A stretch of DNA of 40,000 nucleotides, taken from assembly GCA_018398815.1 (NCBI GenBank), contig CM031616.1, forward strand, positions 34,361,813 through 34,401,812, written 5' to 3'. Source of the stretch: Conus ventricosus. Lineage: Eukaryota > Mollusca > Gastropoda > Neogastropoda > Conidae. The notes beneath the pieces are model-generated. The model saw only the letters and a list, made by a program, of their open reading frames with translations. It was not told where the DNA came from and ran no database searches. The translations under genes were made by a program, and so were the position numbers. Positions 1-10,810 of this stretch are shown one piece after another (the stretch's first letter is position 1; each line of letters begins with the position of its first letter).

Positions 1-350
1 AATGCAGCGGATCACAAGCTTCACCAGCGTATTGTCTAAAGTGGTGTTCATAGCACCTGGTTCTTTGGAGGGTTGCCTTTTTATATGGTTTAATCGTCCT
101 CCAGCCCTACCCCCCACCCCCACTACCACCATGACTCGAGTGTCTTCAGTCACAGGATTCAGTCACTTATTTTACATATTTGTTATTTATTGTCCCCTTC
201 ATTCAACGTGTTCAATATTTTCTTCATTTGCAGGTAGTATATAAGGGCCCCTTTCATTCACAAGCGTGTCTGTCTTATTTCTCGAGGTTTAGAATTGTCC
301 TTTCTGTAGAGTCTTTCTTTCATATGACCAGCATGTGTGCTCTGGGTTGT
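1..350. other. Non-coding T-rich sequence upstream of block A, copy 1
   Basis: No gene is seen. The stretch is pyrimidine-rich and contains poor matches to the TTTAGTGTC-type minisatellite (for example around 285-320). It is probably the left flank of the first duplicated unit. A stop-free stretch on the minus strand at 258-584 has no recognisable domain, and I attribute it to chance. Confidence 0.4.
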
Positions 351-640
351 TATGTCTTCTGTGGAACAAGGATACATCACAGAGGGTACCAGAGGGAGTA
401 TTTTCTGTGAGGACGTGAAAGATCGACTCAAAGCTTTGCAGCATGTTACATGATTCAGTGATCTGGAACATGGACGCGTGTTTTCAGAGAAACTGGGTCT
501 GGCTGCTGTGCTGTTGAGGAATTTTTTAGTCCTCCCGAAATATCTCCTAGTGCGCACCTGGTACCTCTTGACCTGAGTATCCATAAATCCACAGAAAGTC
601 CGGCGTGATAATCACCAGTCAACACATGGATTCTTCATAG
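351..640 (+). pseudogene. Block A, copy 1 (exon-like repeated segment, unidentified family)
   Basis: This is one of three diverged copies of a block of about 290 bp (others at 10520-10810 and 18430-18725). All three share the exact 18-mer CCTAGTGCGCACCTGGTA (here 546-563), a GGAACAAGG-like motif near the left end, and a TTTTCAG acceptor-like motif before the conserved part. In one forward frame this copy reads PPEISPSAHLVPLDLSI. Copy 2 gives PEIFPSAHLVPPDLSV in the matching frame, while copy 3 is frameshifted. The partial amino-acid agreement suggests a coding origin, but stops occur in every copy. I do not recognise the family. It could also be a non-coding repeat. Confidence 0.5.
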
Positions 641-977
641 GTATTGATGTCTTTCTTTCATAGGGTATTGTCCGTCAAATAGTAAGCATTGTTCCCCATT
701 CATAGGATTCACATTCATCAAGTTTAATGTTCTTTCATGGTTGCTTTTGAGGGATTAGTGTCTTTTTGTTCATATGATTTTGTGTCCTCATTTCACAGGC
801 GTTAGTATTCTCTTTCCTTTTGATACGGTGTGCTGTTTTCGTAGGGTTTAGTGTCCTCTTTTCACAGAGTTTAACGTCCTGTTTTTATGGAGTTTGTGTA
901 AGCTTCTGAAGGATCTAGTTTCCCTGGATTTAGTATCCATTCATGTGCTTTGGTGTCATCTTTTTACAGGACTTGGT
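641..977 (+). repeat. Degenerate splice-acceptor-like minisatellite, copy 1, left half
   Basis: Poorly conserved units of about 20-25 bp, roughly TTTAGTGTCNTCTTTTCACA followed by GGG. Each unit has a pyrimidine run ending in CACAG or CATAG and then G. Examples are near 785-805, 845-870 and 935-970. The array stops where LINE A begins and resumes at about 5690, so LINE A was inserted into it. No coding potential is seen. Confidence 0.65.
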
Positions 978-1659
978 GTGATGATCTCCAAGCAGAAAGG
1001 ACGTCCTAGAATCAACACAGCCATGACGTCAGTGCCAGAACTGCGCGAACGCTTCGCCAGAACCATTGACAAGGCCCAAGAGGACTGCCCGACAGACAGC
1101 GCTTCATCACGGTGGAACCACATCCGCGATGCCACCTACCAATCCGCCTGGGACACCTATGGGTAGGCAGTGAGGAAGAATGAAGACTTGTTCGAAGCAG
1201 GAATCGTTGAGATGGAGCCTGCCATTGCTGCTAAGCGAGCCGCTCTCCTAGATCACAGGAGAGAGCCCAAAGAAGACGCTGGCCGCTTACCGAAAAGCTC
1301 GCAACAGCGCATAGTGGATCGCCAGTAAATGTGCTAGTGAGTGCTGTCTGAACCTGTGCCAGGGTATCCAGATCAACGCCGACTGCGGTAAAATCCGTGT
1401 CATGTGCGAAGGCATGAAGAAACCATTCACTCCTAGTGCCATCAAGATCGCTCCTCTGAAATCTACGTCGGGGGATGTCATCGCTGACTGCAGCAAACAG
1501 ATGGAGAGATGGGCCGAGCGCTACCAGGAGCTCTATTCCAGGGAGAACTGTCACCACACAGCCTTCGAGACCACCACCCGGAGGAGCTCGACGCCCCACC
1601 CACAATTGAGGAACTTGGCAAGGCCAGTGACTCGCTAGCCTGTGGTAAAGTCCGGATAG
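978..1659 (+). mobile_element. LINE A, left fragment (linker before the reverse transcriptase)
   Basis: This is a 5'-truncated non-LTR retrotransposon. Forward frames give KQKGRPRINTAMTSVPELRE, then SRWNHIRDATYQSAWDTYG and, across stops and frameshifts, PPTIEELGKASDSLACGK. That is the region just upstream of the reverse-transcriptase fingers in a LINE family common in molluscs. The next expected residues (PGSDGIPPEV-like) do not follow. They appear at 4012, so the element was split by a later insertion. The clade is not assigned. It is not functional, having several stops and a 5' truncation. Confidence 0.8.
1650..1659. repeat. Target-site duplication, left copy
   Basis: GTCCGGATAG here and GTCCAGATAG at 4012-4021 match at 9 of 10 bases. 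They flank the material inserted into LINE A. LINE A coding sense continues directly from the left copy to the right copy, as expected for a target-site duplication made by retrotransposition. Confidence 0.7.
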
Positions 1660-3300
1660 ATCTGATTAGGTCCTACGGTATCTTGAAAACGTTTGAAAAC
1701 TTCTCCGGTCTGAAACTGAATATCAATAAAACTAAAATATTAAGAATGGGCAGACAGAGGAACACAATATTCCTTTTTCAATGGTTGATAGAATTAAAAT
1801 CTTATGGGTGTATTTTCAAAGAGATAAGATGGCTAAACATATTGAAGAAAATTGGAAGCAGAAAGTTGCAAACATTCAAAGAATGATACGGGACTGGAGT
1901 AAGAGAGATATTAGTATTCATGGTAAAGTTCTGGTCTTCAAAACATTTTTAATCCGTCAACTGATATATGTTATGCAATCAATTGGTATTCCCGAAAATG
2001 TTTTAAAGGAAATTAATACGATGTTGTACAAATTCGTTGGGCAACGAAAATATAGCAATCGTAAGGCTTTCGAAAAAGTGAAAAGAAAAGTGATGGAATC
2101 AGAATATGGAAAGGGTGGTTTGAACATGGTTAACATTATTGATCTCCAAAAGTGTTTCTATTTGTAATGGGCTGGAAATCTATTCTCCTCAGAAGAACAG
2201 AACTGGAGTATCATACCAAAATGGCACTTGAATAAAATACTAAAGAATGATAGTATATTTACGATTAACTGTAGATCAAAACATGTACATTGTAAAGACC
2301 ATTTGGAAAATGAATTCTGGAAAGCGGTGATTATTACATATTTAGATATCAAGAGAGAGAAAAATCGAAAAACTAAAACCATCCAATGTGTGTGATCAGT
2401 TATTATTCTATAATGATTTAATTAAGTATAAAGGAAAGGTGCTGTTCTTCCACAAGTGGAAAGAAAAGGGAATACAGCATGTGAGAAATCGTATTCATTT
2501 CAACGAACGTAGACTGCTCCTTTTAGAAGAGGTGGAATCACTACTAGGATATAAAAGTGCAGACACATTATTTGAATATAATGCCGTGTGCAACGCCATC
2601 CCAGCAGTATGGCTGGAATGGATACGAACAAACAGGATCTCTGTAGATACTCGGGAGCCAGTTTCGTGTGAAGCAAGTTTGTTTAATGTAAAACCCAAAG
2701 AGATACATAAAATATTGGAAAGAAATAATACCACGAAAACCTTACCTCATGCTAATGACTTCTGGCGCAGGAAGCTTGGTGTTCAATTAGAGAAAAACGT
2801 ATGGTTGATTCCAAGGGAATCCACAAAGGAAACCAGACTATGCGAGCTTCAGTGGAAGATAGATCACAACATCTATCCCACAAATATTCTTCAGAAAATG
2901 AAATTAACAGAAACCAATAAATGCGATAACTGTGTCAATGACATTGACTTTATGGAACATTTCTTTTATTATTGCCCACCCGTGTATAGACTGTGGGAAG
3001 AAATAGAAATTTTCATATCAACTAGGCCTATGGTTGGAAGAACGCTAAAACTCATTGGCTGATGTAATGTTTGGTGTGCAAAAAACACTTTCAATAAGAT
3101 CGAAAGAGAAGCAGTTAATCATATTCTTTTAATAGCTAAAATGTGCATTAGTATAGCTCGGAAAACAAAAGCGTTGCCTGCTTTACAAGTCATATTTGAA
3201 CAACACTTGCAACTGAGAAAAAAGTATATACCGTTCTTACAATCTTATTGAAATATGTTAAATGATTACAATGGCCAGTGTCTCTAAGATAATGATCCTA
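1660..3300 (+). mobile_element. L1/Tx1-like LINE, 5'-truncated, nested in LINE A
   Basis: Forward frames encode the end of a reverse transcriptase and the C-terminal region of an L1/Tx1-type LINE. FSGLKLNINKTKIL (about 1700-1735) is the motif D region. Next comes the thumb and connection part, with WSKRDISIHGKVLVFKTF (about 1890-1945) and GKGGLNMVNIIDL. An open frame at 2388-3062 ends in a Cys/His cluster, CDNCVNDIDFMEHFFYYC, typical of L1 C-termini. Frameshifts occur near 1780 and 2167-2390. The catalytic RT core is absent, so the copy was dead on arrival. It carries a matching target duplication on both sides together with the 3' region to 4011. Confidence 0.8.
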
Positions 3301-4011
<711 letters not shown>

Positions 4012-4021
4012 GTCCAGATAG
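4012..4021. repeat. Target-site duplication, right copy
   Basis: GTCCAGATAG, partner of 1650-1659 with one mismatch. LINE A coding sense (GSDGIPPEV-like) restarts here. Confidence 0.7.
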
Positions 4022-5680
4022 CGACGTGACAGCATTCCGCCAGAAGTCATGAAAGCCAGCAAGGAGAGTTCTATCCTCAAGTCGCCTCCATGAGCTTCTC
4101 CTGCGGTGCTGGGAGGAAGCGATCGTACCCCAGGACATGCGCGATGCAAAAATCATCACGCTATACAAGAACAAATGGAATCGTAGTGTCTGCATTGTCG
4201 GTGAAGCCTTCGCCCCTCTTGTCCTCAACAAGCAGCAGCAACTCGCCAAAAGAGTGTGCCCAGAGGCACAGAACTGCGAGGTCGACGTTCGACATGATAT
4301 TCTCCCTGAGGCAGCTACAAGAGATGCGCCGCGAGCAGAGACAACCCTTGTTCATCCACCTGACCAAGGCGTTCGACTTGGTAGTAGGTCAGACGTCTTC
4401 ACCCTACAACATCGGATTGCATGTCCCTCCAAGCTCCTGAAAATGATCAAGTCGTACCTTGACAACATCAATGGCACTGTCCAGTAGATGATTCATCTTC
4501 GGACCGCTTCCCAATCAAGAGCGATGTCAAACAAGGGTGCGTGCTCGCTCGGACGCTCTTCGGCGTCTTCTTTTCCCTGCTGCTGCACTACGCCTTCCGA
4601 CTGTCCAAAGACAGCATCTTCCTCCACACTCGGAGTGATGGAAGCCTCTTCAACTTGGCACGCCTCCGAGTAAAGACGAAGGTGCGGAAAGTCCTCATCA
4701 GGGAGATGCTCTTCGCAGCAGACACCACCCTCACAGCCAACACCGGAAGCGTTGCAACGGCTCACCATCTACTTCGCTGATGCCTGCATGCACCGAGTTT
4801 GGCCTGTAACACGTCAGCAGTACTTCCCGCACCTCCATTGGCGATCACACCCTCGAAGTGGTCGACGACTTGGTTAAACTGGACTCCATTTCCAGCAGCT
4901 CTGGACACCGAGCTGAACGTGCGGATCGGCAAGGCAGCAACAGCGATGGGGCCCGTCTAGCGAAGAGAGTCTGTGACAACACCATGCTAACGTCAAACAC
5001 CAAGATGAAAGTGCACCGAGTCTGCGTGCTTAACACTTCTCTCTACGGAAGCAAAAAGCGTAGACCCTATACTCCCGACAAGAACATAGACAATGCCTTC
5101 CACCTGCGCTGCCTCGGAAGACTCCTGAGCATTACTTAGCAGAACCGCATCACTAACACGGACGTGTCCTGGCCAGGCAGGGATGCCTAACGTGTTCGCT
5201 ATGCTGAACAGAAACGCCTTTGCTGGCTTAGCCACGTCAGCCGCATGTACCACGGTCGCATCCCAAAGGACATGCTGCACGTGGAGAGGACTAAAGGTTC
5301 CACATCTAACTTGACGGCCCGCCATTCGCTACAAATATGTGTGTAAGCGCGACCCCTGGGCAGGCAGCCTCGGCCCAGCAGACCTGGAAAAAAGCAGCCT
5401 CAGACCGGATCAGCTGACAGTCCATTAAGGCCGGCATCAAGCAAGCAGAGCAGAGGAAGTGGCCCAGTGGGAAGAACGGAGGCGCCGCAGACTGCAAAGA
5501 ATCACGTTGGCACCAACAGACACTCATGAACAAGACTTCACCACCAGCAGCTACAACAGAGTCCCCCGCTCGGGGATTGGGCTCTTCAGCCACAGCAGGC
5601 GCTGCATCTTCAGAACTGACTGATCCACGGCGCAACCCATTGTCTAAAGACAGACGGTTGCCATTATCAAGTGCGATGAG
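4012..5680 (+). mobile_element. LINE A, right fragment (reverse transcriptase and C-terminus)
   Basis: This continues the element broken at 1659. Across frames it reads MRDAKIITLYKNK (RT fingers), then LTKAFDLV near 4358-4385 (motif A region), VKQGCVLARTLFG (motif B, about 4530) and EMLFAADTTLTANT (motif C, about 4705). Motif C normally has a double Asp, and here the first of the pair is Ala. It ends near 5600 with GLFSHSRRC, the remnant of a C-terminal zinc knuckle. Multiple frameshifts and stops make it a pseudogene. After about 5680 the host minisatellite resumes. Confidence 0.82.
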
Positions 5681-5689
5681 GCCCTCTTC

Positions 5690-6120
5690 TCTTACTGGTT
5701 GGTGTCCCTTTCTTTGGGGTTTTGTGGTCTTTCTTCTGTGGGGTTATTGTACTGTTTTATGTTTAATGTTTTCCCAAATCCATAGAGCTTATAGCGGCTT
5801 GTCAAAAGGGTTTAATTTCTCTTCTTCCATCAGGCTTAGCATAATTTAGCGTTATCTTCTTACAAAGTGTTAAGACAAAGCTTTTTCTTGGGGTTAAGTA
5901 ACTTGTCAAGGAGTTTTAGTCTTGATTTCATCACAGGATTTTAGAGTATTCTTTTTGAGATTAAAAGCCTTTCACTGGCTTTCAGGTATCTTTCTCAGTT
6001 TCCGTTTTTATTTAACTAAAGGTCTTGGTGTCTTCTTTCATTTCAATAGTTATTAATTCTTTCTCATGCTTGGTGTTCTTTCTTCAGAATTTTAATCTTA
6101 AGGGGGGGGCTTTCTTTCGG
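5690..6120 (+). repeat. Degenerate splice-acceptor-like minisatellite, copy 1, right half
   Basis: The same 20-25 bp units as at 641-977 resume after LINE A. Units with CACAGG or TCAGG after a T-rich run recur at about 5930-6000 and 6060-6090. The last one runs into TTTCGGCAG, directly before block B. Confidence 0.6.
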
Positions 6121-6123
6121 CAG

Positions 6124-6240
6124 GCCATAAAGTGGCCCACTCTACGAGGAATTAGTATCAGCCTATCAGACACCATTTGTGGAGCGTCTTCCGGCCAATC
6201 CAACTCATCAAGAACATACACGTCTTGGAAGGGATTCGCA
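6124..6240 (+). pseudogene. Block B, copy 1 (exon-like, degraded)
   Basis: It starts just after an acceptor-like TTTCTTTCGGCAG. GCCATAAAG and CTACGAGGAAT match the start of block B in copy 3 (22005), and CTTCCGGCCAATCCAACTC matches its middle with small gaps. It is more diverged than the other copies and has no open frame across its length. The family is unidentified. Confidence 0.45.
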
Positions 6241-6734
6241 TGACTACAAACCACCCAAGTGCTTTAAAGACAACCGACGGCGAGGCAAGTGAAAATTCTG
6301 TACTTTGAATCAGTTCTTGAAACCCGGGGGTTAACTGGCATGTTTAGTTCCTTGCAAGGCAGACAATAGACGGACAGATAGATATATAGGTATGTAAAGT
6401 TACAATATCTGATTTTTTGGACTTTGTAGGGTGTTTGCTTTTTTTTTTCCAAATGGATTCTTTAAGCCCCATCTCCCCCTTTGTTGTGCGATGTGAAGTG
6501 GATCTCCAACCCTCCCCTCCCATCTTCCCTTCTTTATCCCTTCATTTCCCCACACCCCCTCTCCGTGCCTTACCGCCTTTTTCTGCCCCAACTTAACAGA
6601 CTTCATGACTAATCTGTTACAGGGAACTCAGCTGTCGGTTTTTACAGTAACTTAATGCAAAGGAAAATATTGCACTTGTTTGAAAGGTTTTTTTTTTTTT
6701 TTTTTCCCCCAAATGACTGGTGAGTTTGATTTTA
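6241..6734. other. Intergenic sequence, nothing recognised
   Basis: There are T-runs and a C/T-rich stretch (6460-6590). No domain, repeat unit or RNA gene is recognised on either strand. Confidence 0.4.
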
Positions 6735-6802
6735 ACGTATGACAGCCCGATGTCCCTTTGCGGTCGGCTGGGCTAAAAAGCAACATTATCTTATCTTACT
6801 TG
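6735..6802 (+). mobile_element. LINE B 3'-end fragment with TTATC-type tail
   Basis: GACAGCCCGATGTCCC, CGGTCGGCTGGGCTA and AGCAACATTATCTTATCTTA match the 3' ends of the RNase-H LINE copies at about 18090-18165 and 21585-21665, and the reverse copy at 31041-31100. Only the last 70 or so bases are present, so the fragment is extremely 5'-truncated or is the residue of a deletion. Confidence 0.75.
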
Positions 6803-7054
6803 TTTTCAACCGACAACGTAATTGACCTCAAACGCGTATTCTGGAACCATAGAACAGAGAAAAGGGGGCAAAATGTGTTGGGAATTCTGATATTGGTTCA
6901 GCAGCAATGAAAGAAATTTAGATTTTTTCATTGGAGGTGAGAGTGGAGAAACGAGGCGCGATGGAAGAAGATTACGCTAAACCGGGGCGAGAGGGGGAAA
7001 TCCCTAAATCTGATGAAAGAAGAGAGCGTGTAACATTCTTAATGAAATTAAGCG
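6803..7054. other. Intergenic sequence, nothing recognised
   Basis: Mixed-composition single-copy-looking DNA between the LINE fragment and a microsatellite block. No supported feature. Confidence 0.35.
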
Positions 7055-7068
7055 CGCGCGCGTAAGCG

Positions 7069-7150
<82 letters not shown>

Positions 7151-7287
7151 GCGCGCGCACGCACCGCACACACACACACACACACACTGACGCGTGCGCA
7201 CACACACACACACATATATAATAAAATTAAATATATATATATAATATATATATATAATATAGTTATATATAAAATATGTGTGTGTAA

Positions 7288-7331
<44 letters not shown>

Positions 7332-7382
7332 GAAAATTATATAATATTATATAAAATATTATATAATATATATATATATATA
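7055..7382. repeat. Compound microsatellite (GC)n, (CA)n, (TA)n, (GA)n
   Basis: Long CA tracts with interspersed CGCG, then AT-rich TATA tracts (7214-7380) around a GA tract (7299-7330). Z-DNA, triplex and cruciform potential sit side by side. Reading frames here are repeat artefacts. Confidence 0.95.
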
Positions 7383-7514
7383 CAATGATTAAAAGCAAAT
7401 CTTAAAACCGGGGACTAAAAATTTGTTTCGAGGTCTTTTCCTCTCTTCAGATCCCTGCCTTTCCCTGCTACTGACCTCGATCGATATATGTGTTTGGATT
7501 GTGAACTGTAGTCC

Positions 7515-7609
7515 AGTTGGTTGTTTTTGCACGTGTTGTGCGAGGGGGCCCTGTTAGGGTTGTAAGTCTTTTTTATTGAATATGAGGGTTGTTGCACGTG
7601 TTTGTGCAA

Positions 7610-7643
<34 letters not shown>

Positions 7644-7690
7644 TGTTAGGGTTGTAAGTCTTTCTTCTCTATTGAGTATGAGGGGTCCTA
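7515..7690. repeat. Diverged tandem duplication with a 31-base G run
   Basis: GTGCGAGGGGG, GGCCCTGTTAGGGTTGTAAG and ATTGAATATGAGGGT occur at about 7535-7590 and again at about 7603-7685 as a tandem pair with a period of about 95 bp. In the second unit the five-G stretch has grown to 31 Gs (7610-7640). On the minus strand both units translate to KTYNPNR-like sequence behind the Penelope-like element, so the duplication probably arose at that element's 3' end. Confidence 0.8.
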
Positions 7691-7699
7691 TCGGGGTTG

Positions 7700-9660
7700 C
7701 TATTTATACTTTTGATAAAAATTTCCTTTTGTGCCTGCAACTGTCTACGATTTCAACTCTTGTTCAATGTAGCCATACTGGGTTTGCATAGAATCATCCA
7801 CTTTTCTGTTGTGCACAAATTACATCTCTTGTGCTATTATTGTATGCTGCTGCTTTTCTGATTATTTTCCATGTGATGTTAAAATCTGTATTTGCTTTCT
7901 TAGATCCCATATATGTTTACTTAATTCTGTTTGGTGTTTGTTTTTTTCATACTTAAAAGATTGCTGTGATTGGCGTACCTGGCTTTAAATTTGTTTTCTG
8001 TGATCCCTATGTATGTCTTTTTTTGCCTCTTTTCGTTGTCACAGTGGCTTGGTATACATGTTGTCAGAGAGAAAATGGTTGTTCAGAGGGCATTGCTCTT
8101 TGTTTGTGCAATTGCAAGATTTCCGTTTGTCACCCCTTTTTTGACGTTGGTTTTCTTTTGTTTGAAGCATCAATTATTTTTTTTAAGTTTTGGCATACAA
8201 GAGTAAGATAGTTTGATAGTGTTCTTGTTGAATATTTTGAAAATTTTTATGGTCTTTCTGGAACGATTCTGTTAGTTTTTTTGAAGATTCTTTGCCAATG
8301 TTGGTTTTCACGAAACCATCATAATGGGGGGTTTGGGTACCAGGTTATTTTCCTCTTTCTGTTTTTCTTCCTGCTTCCAGTGGTACTTTCAGGTTCATAT
8401 TTCAACTTGTAGTTGTGTCCACTTTCAACAGTGCTTCTTGGTAGTCCGTTGCTGCATCGTTGAATTTTTCTTCGTTGCGGGAAAAGGGTTTGGGGATACC
8501 TCTTGTTTATCCCTTGTGGTATCGTTTTTAATGATTTTTTGGGGGTGGTTACTCAGGAATTTACATATAGTGGTGTATCAGGGGTTTTTTGTATGGTCTG
8601 TATTGGTTTTTGTTAAATCTAGTGTTACACCCAAGTAGTTGACTACCTTTTTTGTTGGCTTCTATTGTAATTTTTAAGTTGGATTTTGGAACAATTTACA
8701 TAGCTCTTTTTTTATTCTCTCCTCTCTAGGTGTATTGTCCATGCCGCCAATCCGTCGTCTCTGTACACCCAACTCTATGCCCAAGTAGTTTGTGCATTTT
8801 TGACAATAGAAAACAGGCCACTATCTCGCATGTTTTCGCACCACATATGAACCCATTGTAACGTCAAAAGTCAAATTTAAAATCTGTTTTTTTTCATGTA
8901 AGGCTCCTTTTTAATACAACACTGTTTTTTTTTGTGGGGAATATGATTTCCAATTCTGAATTTGTTATCTCAGTATATTTGGAGTAAATTCCAAAGCTTT
9001 CCTGGGGCAATTCTTCATTGATGGAGGGGTAAAAATCCACAATTGCGAATGCGATAAAGGTTGTTTCTGTTTTTGTTTGTTTAATTTTTGGAACCATTGC
9101 ACCACCTCATGAGTATTTTTCCAAAGGGGTTCGTTCAAGATTTGATTTGGGCATCAGCTACTATTTTTTCTAGGATTTGCTTGCTTACTCTTCCTATTCA
9201 GATTTTGTGGGTTGATCAGTCTACATGAGGGGGTTTTTTTGAAAATTAGGTTTTTGATCTTTGAGTGTTATAAATGCTTCTCTTTTAGCAGTGGTTTCTA
9301 TCCTGTCACTTAGTTCTATGCGTTCCACCATTTTTTTTTCTTCTTTCCTGATGGTAGTACATGTTTCCTCTTCAGCTTTTTTGTATTTATTTGATGTTTT
9401 GGTGAGGAGCTGCTCGTAATCTTTACTTCCATTTTGTAAAAATTACTATTTTGTCTGCTTTGACCCAAATATTCTTTTATCATGCATTATACTTTTATAT
9501 TGCTGCTCAGAGATTTTTGGAAGTTGTTGTTTATTTTCCTAAATTTAATGGTGGGAAATCATGTTTTTTATTTTTTCCTCAAAACTCCTCATCTCTTCAA
9601 TAACTGGTGGAGATCTCCAATGAGTTGATTCCATATTGTCCGTCTTTTCCTGCTGTGCTT
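7700..9660 (-). mobile_element. Penelope-like retroelement with GIY-YIG domain, decayed
   Basis: Minus-strand frames, in order from 9660 downward, give KREAFITLKDQKPNFQ (about 9290-9230), SKQILEKIVADAQ (about 9185-9150), then FAIVDFYPSINEEL (about 9050-9010), the RT motif A with its catalytic Asp. DVTMGSY and then CEIVACFLLSKMHK follow (about 8860-8795, frameshifted), then SKHIW-like sequence and KRCNLCTTEKW (about 7850-7790), which resembles the C-terminal GIY-YIG endonuclease region of Penelope-like elements. Many stops and frameshifts interrupt it. The order RT then GIY-YIG is diagnostic of this class rather than of LINEs. No terminal repeats were traced. Confidence 0.78.
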
Positions 9661-10020
9661 AGGATTAAGGTAAAAGAAAGCCCTCCACTTAAATTGCGTA
9701 CAAATTTTTCCGTTTTCTCATTAGCCTTTTTGGGAGCTCTCTGGTGTAGCATAGGGGATATTTTTGGTTTTATAGGTTAAAATTTACTTTCTCCATTTAT
9801 ATATATAATATATATAAATACATTCCCACAAATAACACCCACCCACCCCCCTTCACTCTAAGGTCACAGTGCACTTTAATCTTAGCGTAGCGATTTTGAT
9901 GCATACGGATAGGTAAACAATAATACATTATCTTAACCCGATTAGTTTAAATGAATTTTGTATTTGAGAAGTATTTGCACACGAATTCTGGTGTTAAAAA
10001 TATTCAATTTTACATCGACA
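9661..10020. other. Intergenic AT-rich sequence ending in an acceptor-like tract
   Basis: It contains a short (TA)n stretch near 9800 and a C-rich stretch near 9838-9850. No gene is seen. The last bases (TTTTACATCGACAG) resemble a splice acceptor before block D. Confidence 0.4.
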
Positions 10021-10112
10021 GGGGGAAAGAACTCCTTATCACGGCTGTGGAAAACGGGGACCAAGGCAAGTGTGCCGGGGAAACCTTATTTCTACTAGGA
10101 GAGTAAAATGCG
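10021..10112 (+). pseudogene. Block D, copy 2 (exon-like)
   Basis: After ACATCGACAG the forward frame reads GKELLITAVENGDQGKCAGE and stays open to about 10105. The segment at 14714-14810 reads QGTRASTTVENGEEYESTRG. Both share T-x-VENG-D/E, the nucleotide string GTGGAAAACGGGGA, and an acceptor-like left edge. The block sits upstream of block A in copies 2 and 3, so it looks like an upstream exon of the same unit. The family is not recognised. Confidence 0.4.
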
Positions 10113-10519
10113 GTGGTCTTATACTTCAAACTTTCTTCTTTTTCCGCCTCCCTTCACCTGCACTTTTCCAGTACAGCCCCCCCTCCCCCCCCCCCCACCC
10201 CCCCCACAAGCTTCATACTGAGTTGTGTTTGTAGACCTAGAATCTCTTTAAACAGAGTTCAGTATCTGGGTTTAAAGAGAAGTTCACTGTGTGCTTTCAG
10301 ATGGTTTTCTTCTTTCCCTTAGGAATTTGTGACTTCTCAATCAACTATTTGTCTTTTTCGGTTGTTTGGCCCCTTCTTTAAAAGGGCTTTGTGTCCCGTC
10401 ATCTTTGTCAGGGTTTATTGTCTTCCTGATTCACAAAATGGAGGTTTCTCTCCCCGATTTTGTGCGTCTTTCCTAGCATTAGTTCGGGCGTTCATATGCT
10501 TATAAAGTTTTTCGTTTTC
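10113..10519 (+). repeat. Degenerate minisatellite upstream of block A, copy 2
   Basis: Units of the TTTAGTGTCNTCTTTT type, for example TTTCAGATGG near 10295 and GGGTTTATTGTCTTCC near 10410, following a poly-C stretch (10176-10206). No coding signal. Confidence 0.5.
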
Positions 10520-10810
10520 TATGTCAGTGTTTTTGTGGGACAAGGAAACAAGCAGGGGTAAAACCCGAGGAAATATTTTTCTGGGAAGAGCATGAATAGT
10601 TGACTTCCACTACGTACAGTTTTCCACATTTAGGATCTGGACATGACGCATGTTTTCAGATCATCTGGGTCTGAGCTGCAGAAGTGTCGAGGAAGTCCGT
10701 AGACCTTTTCCAGAAATATTCCCTAGTGCGCACCTGGTACCTCCTGATCTGAGCGTCCTTTGATACACAGAAGATCTGTGGCAGCGTCAACATGTGGATC
10801 CTTTCATATG
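10520..10810 (+). pseudogene. Block A, copy 2
   Basis: Aligned to block A of copies 1 and 3 by the shared 18-mer (10732-10749), GGGACAAGG near 10537, and CATGTTTTCAGATCATCTGGG before the core. The frame giving PEIFPSAHLVPPDLSV is closed by a stop soon after. The unit to the right (minisatellite then block B) is uninterrupted only in this copy. Confidence 0.55.

Noticed and set aside
258..584. Minus-strand frame of 108 codons overlapping block A
   Set aside because: The matching minus-strand frame in copy 3 shares only short pieces, and no domain is recognised. Forward-strand similarity is better placed.
6025..6243. Forward frame ending in block B, copy 1
   Set aside because: It runs through the minisatellite and has no similarity to the block B frame of copy 3.
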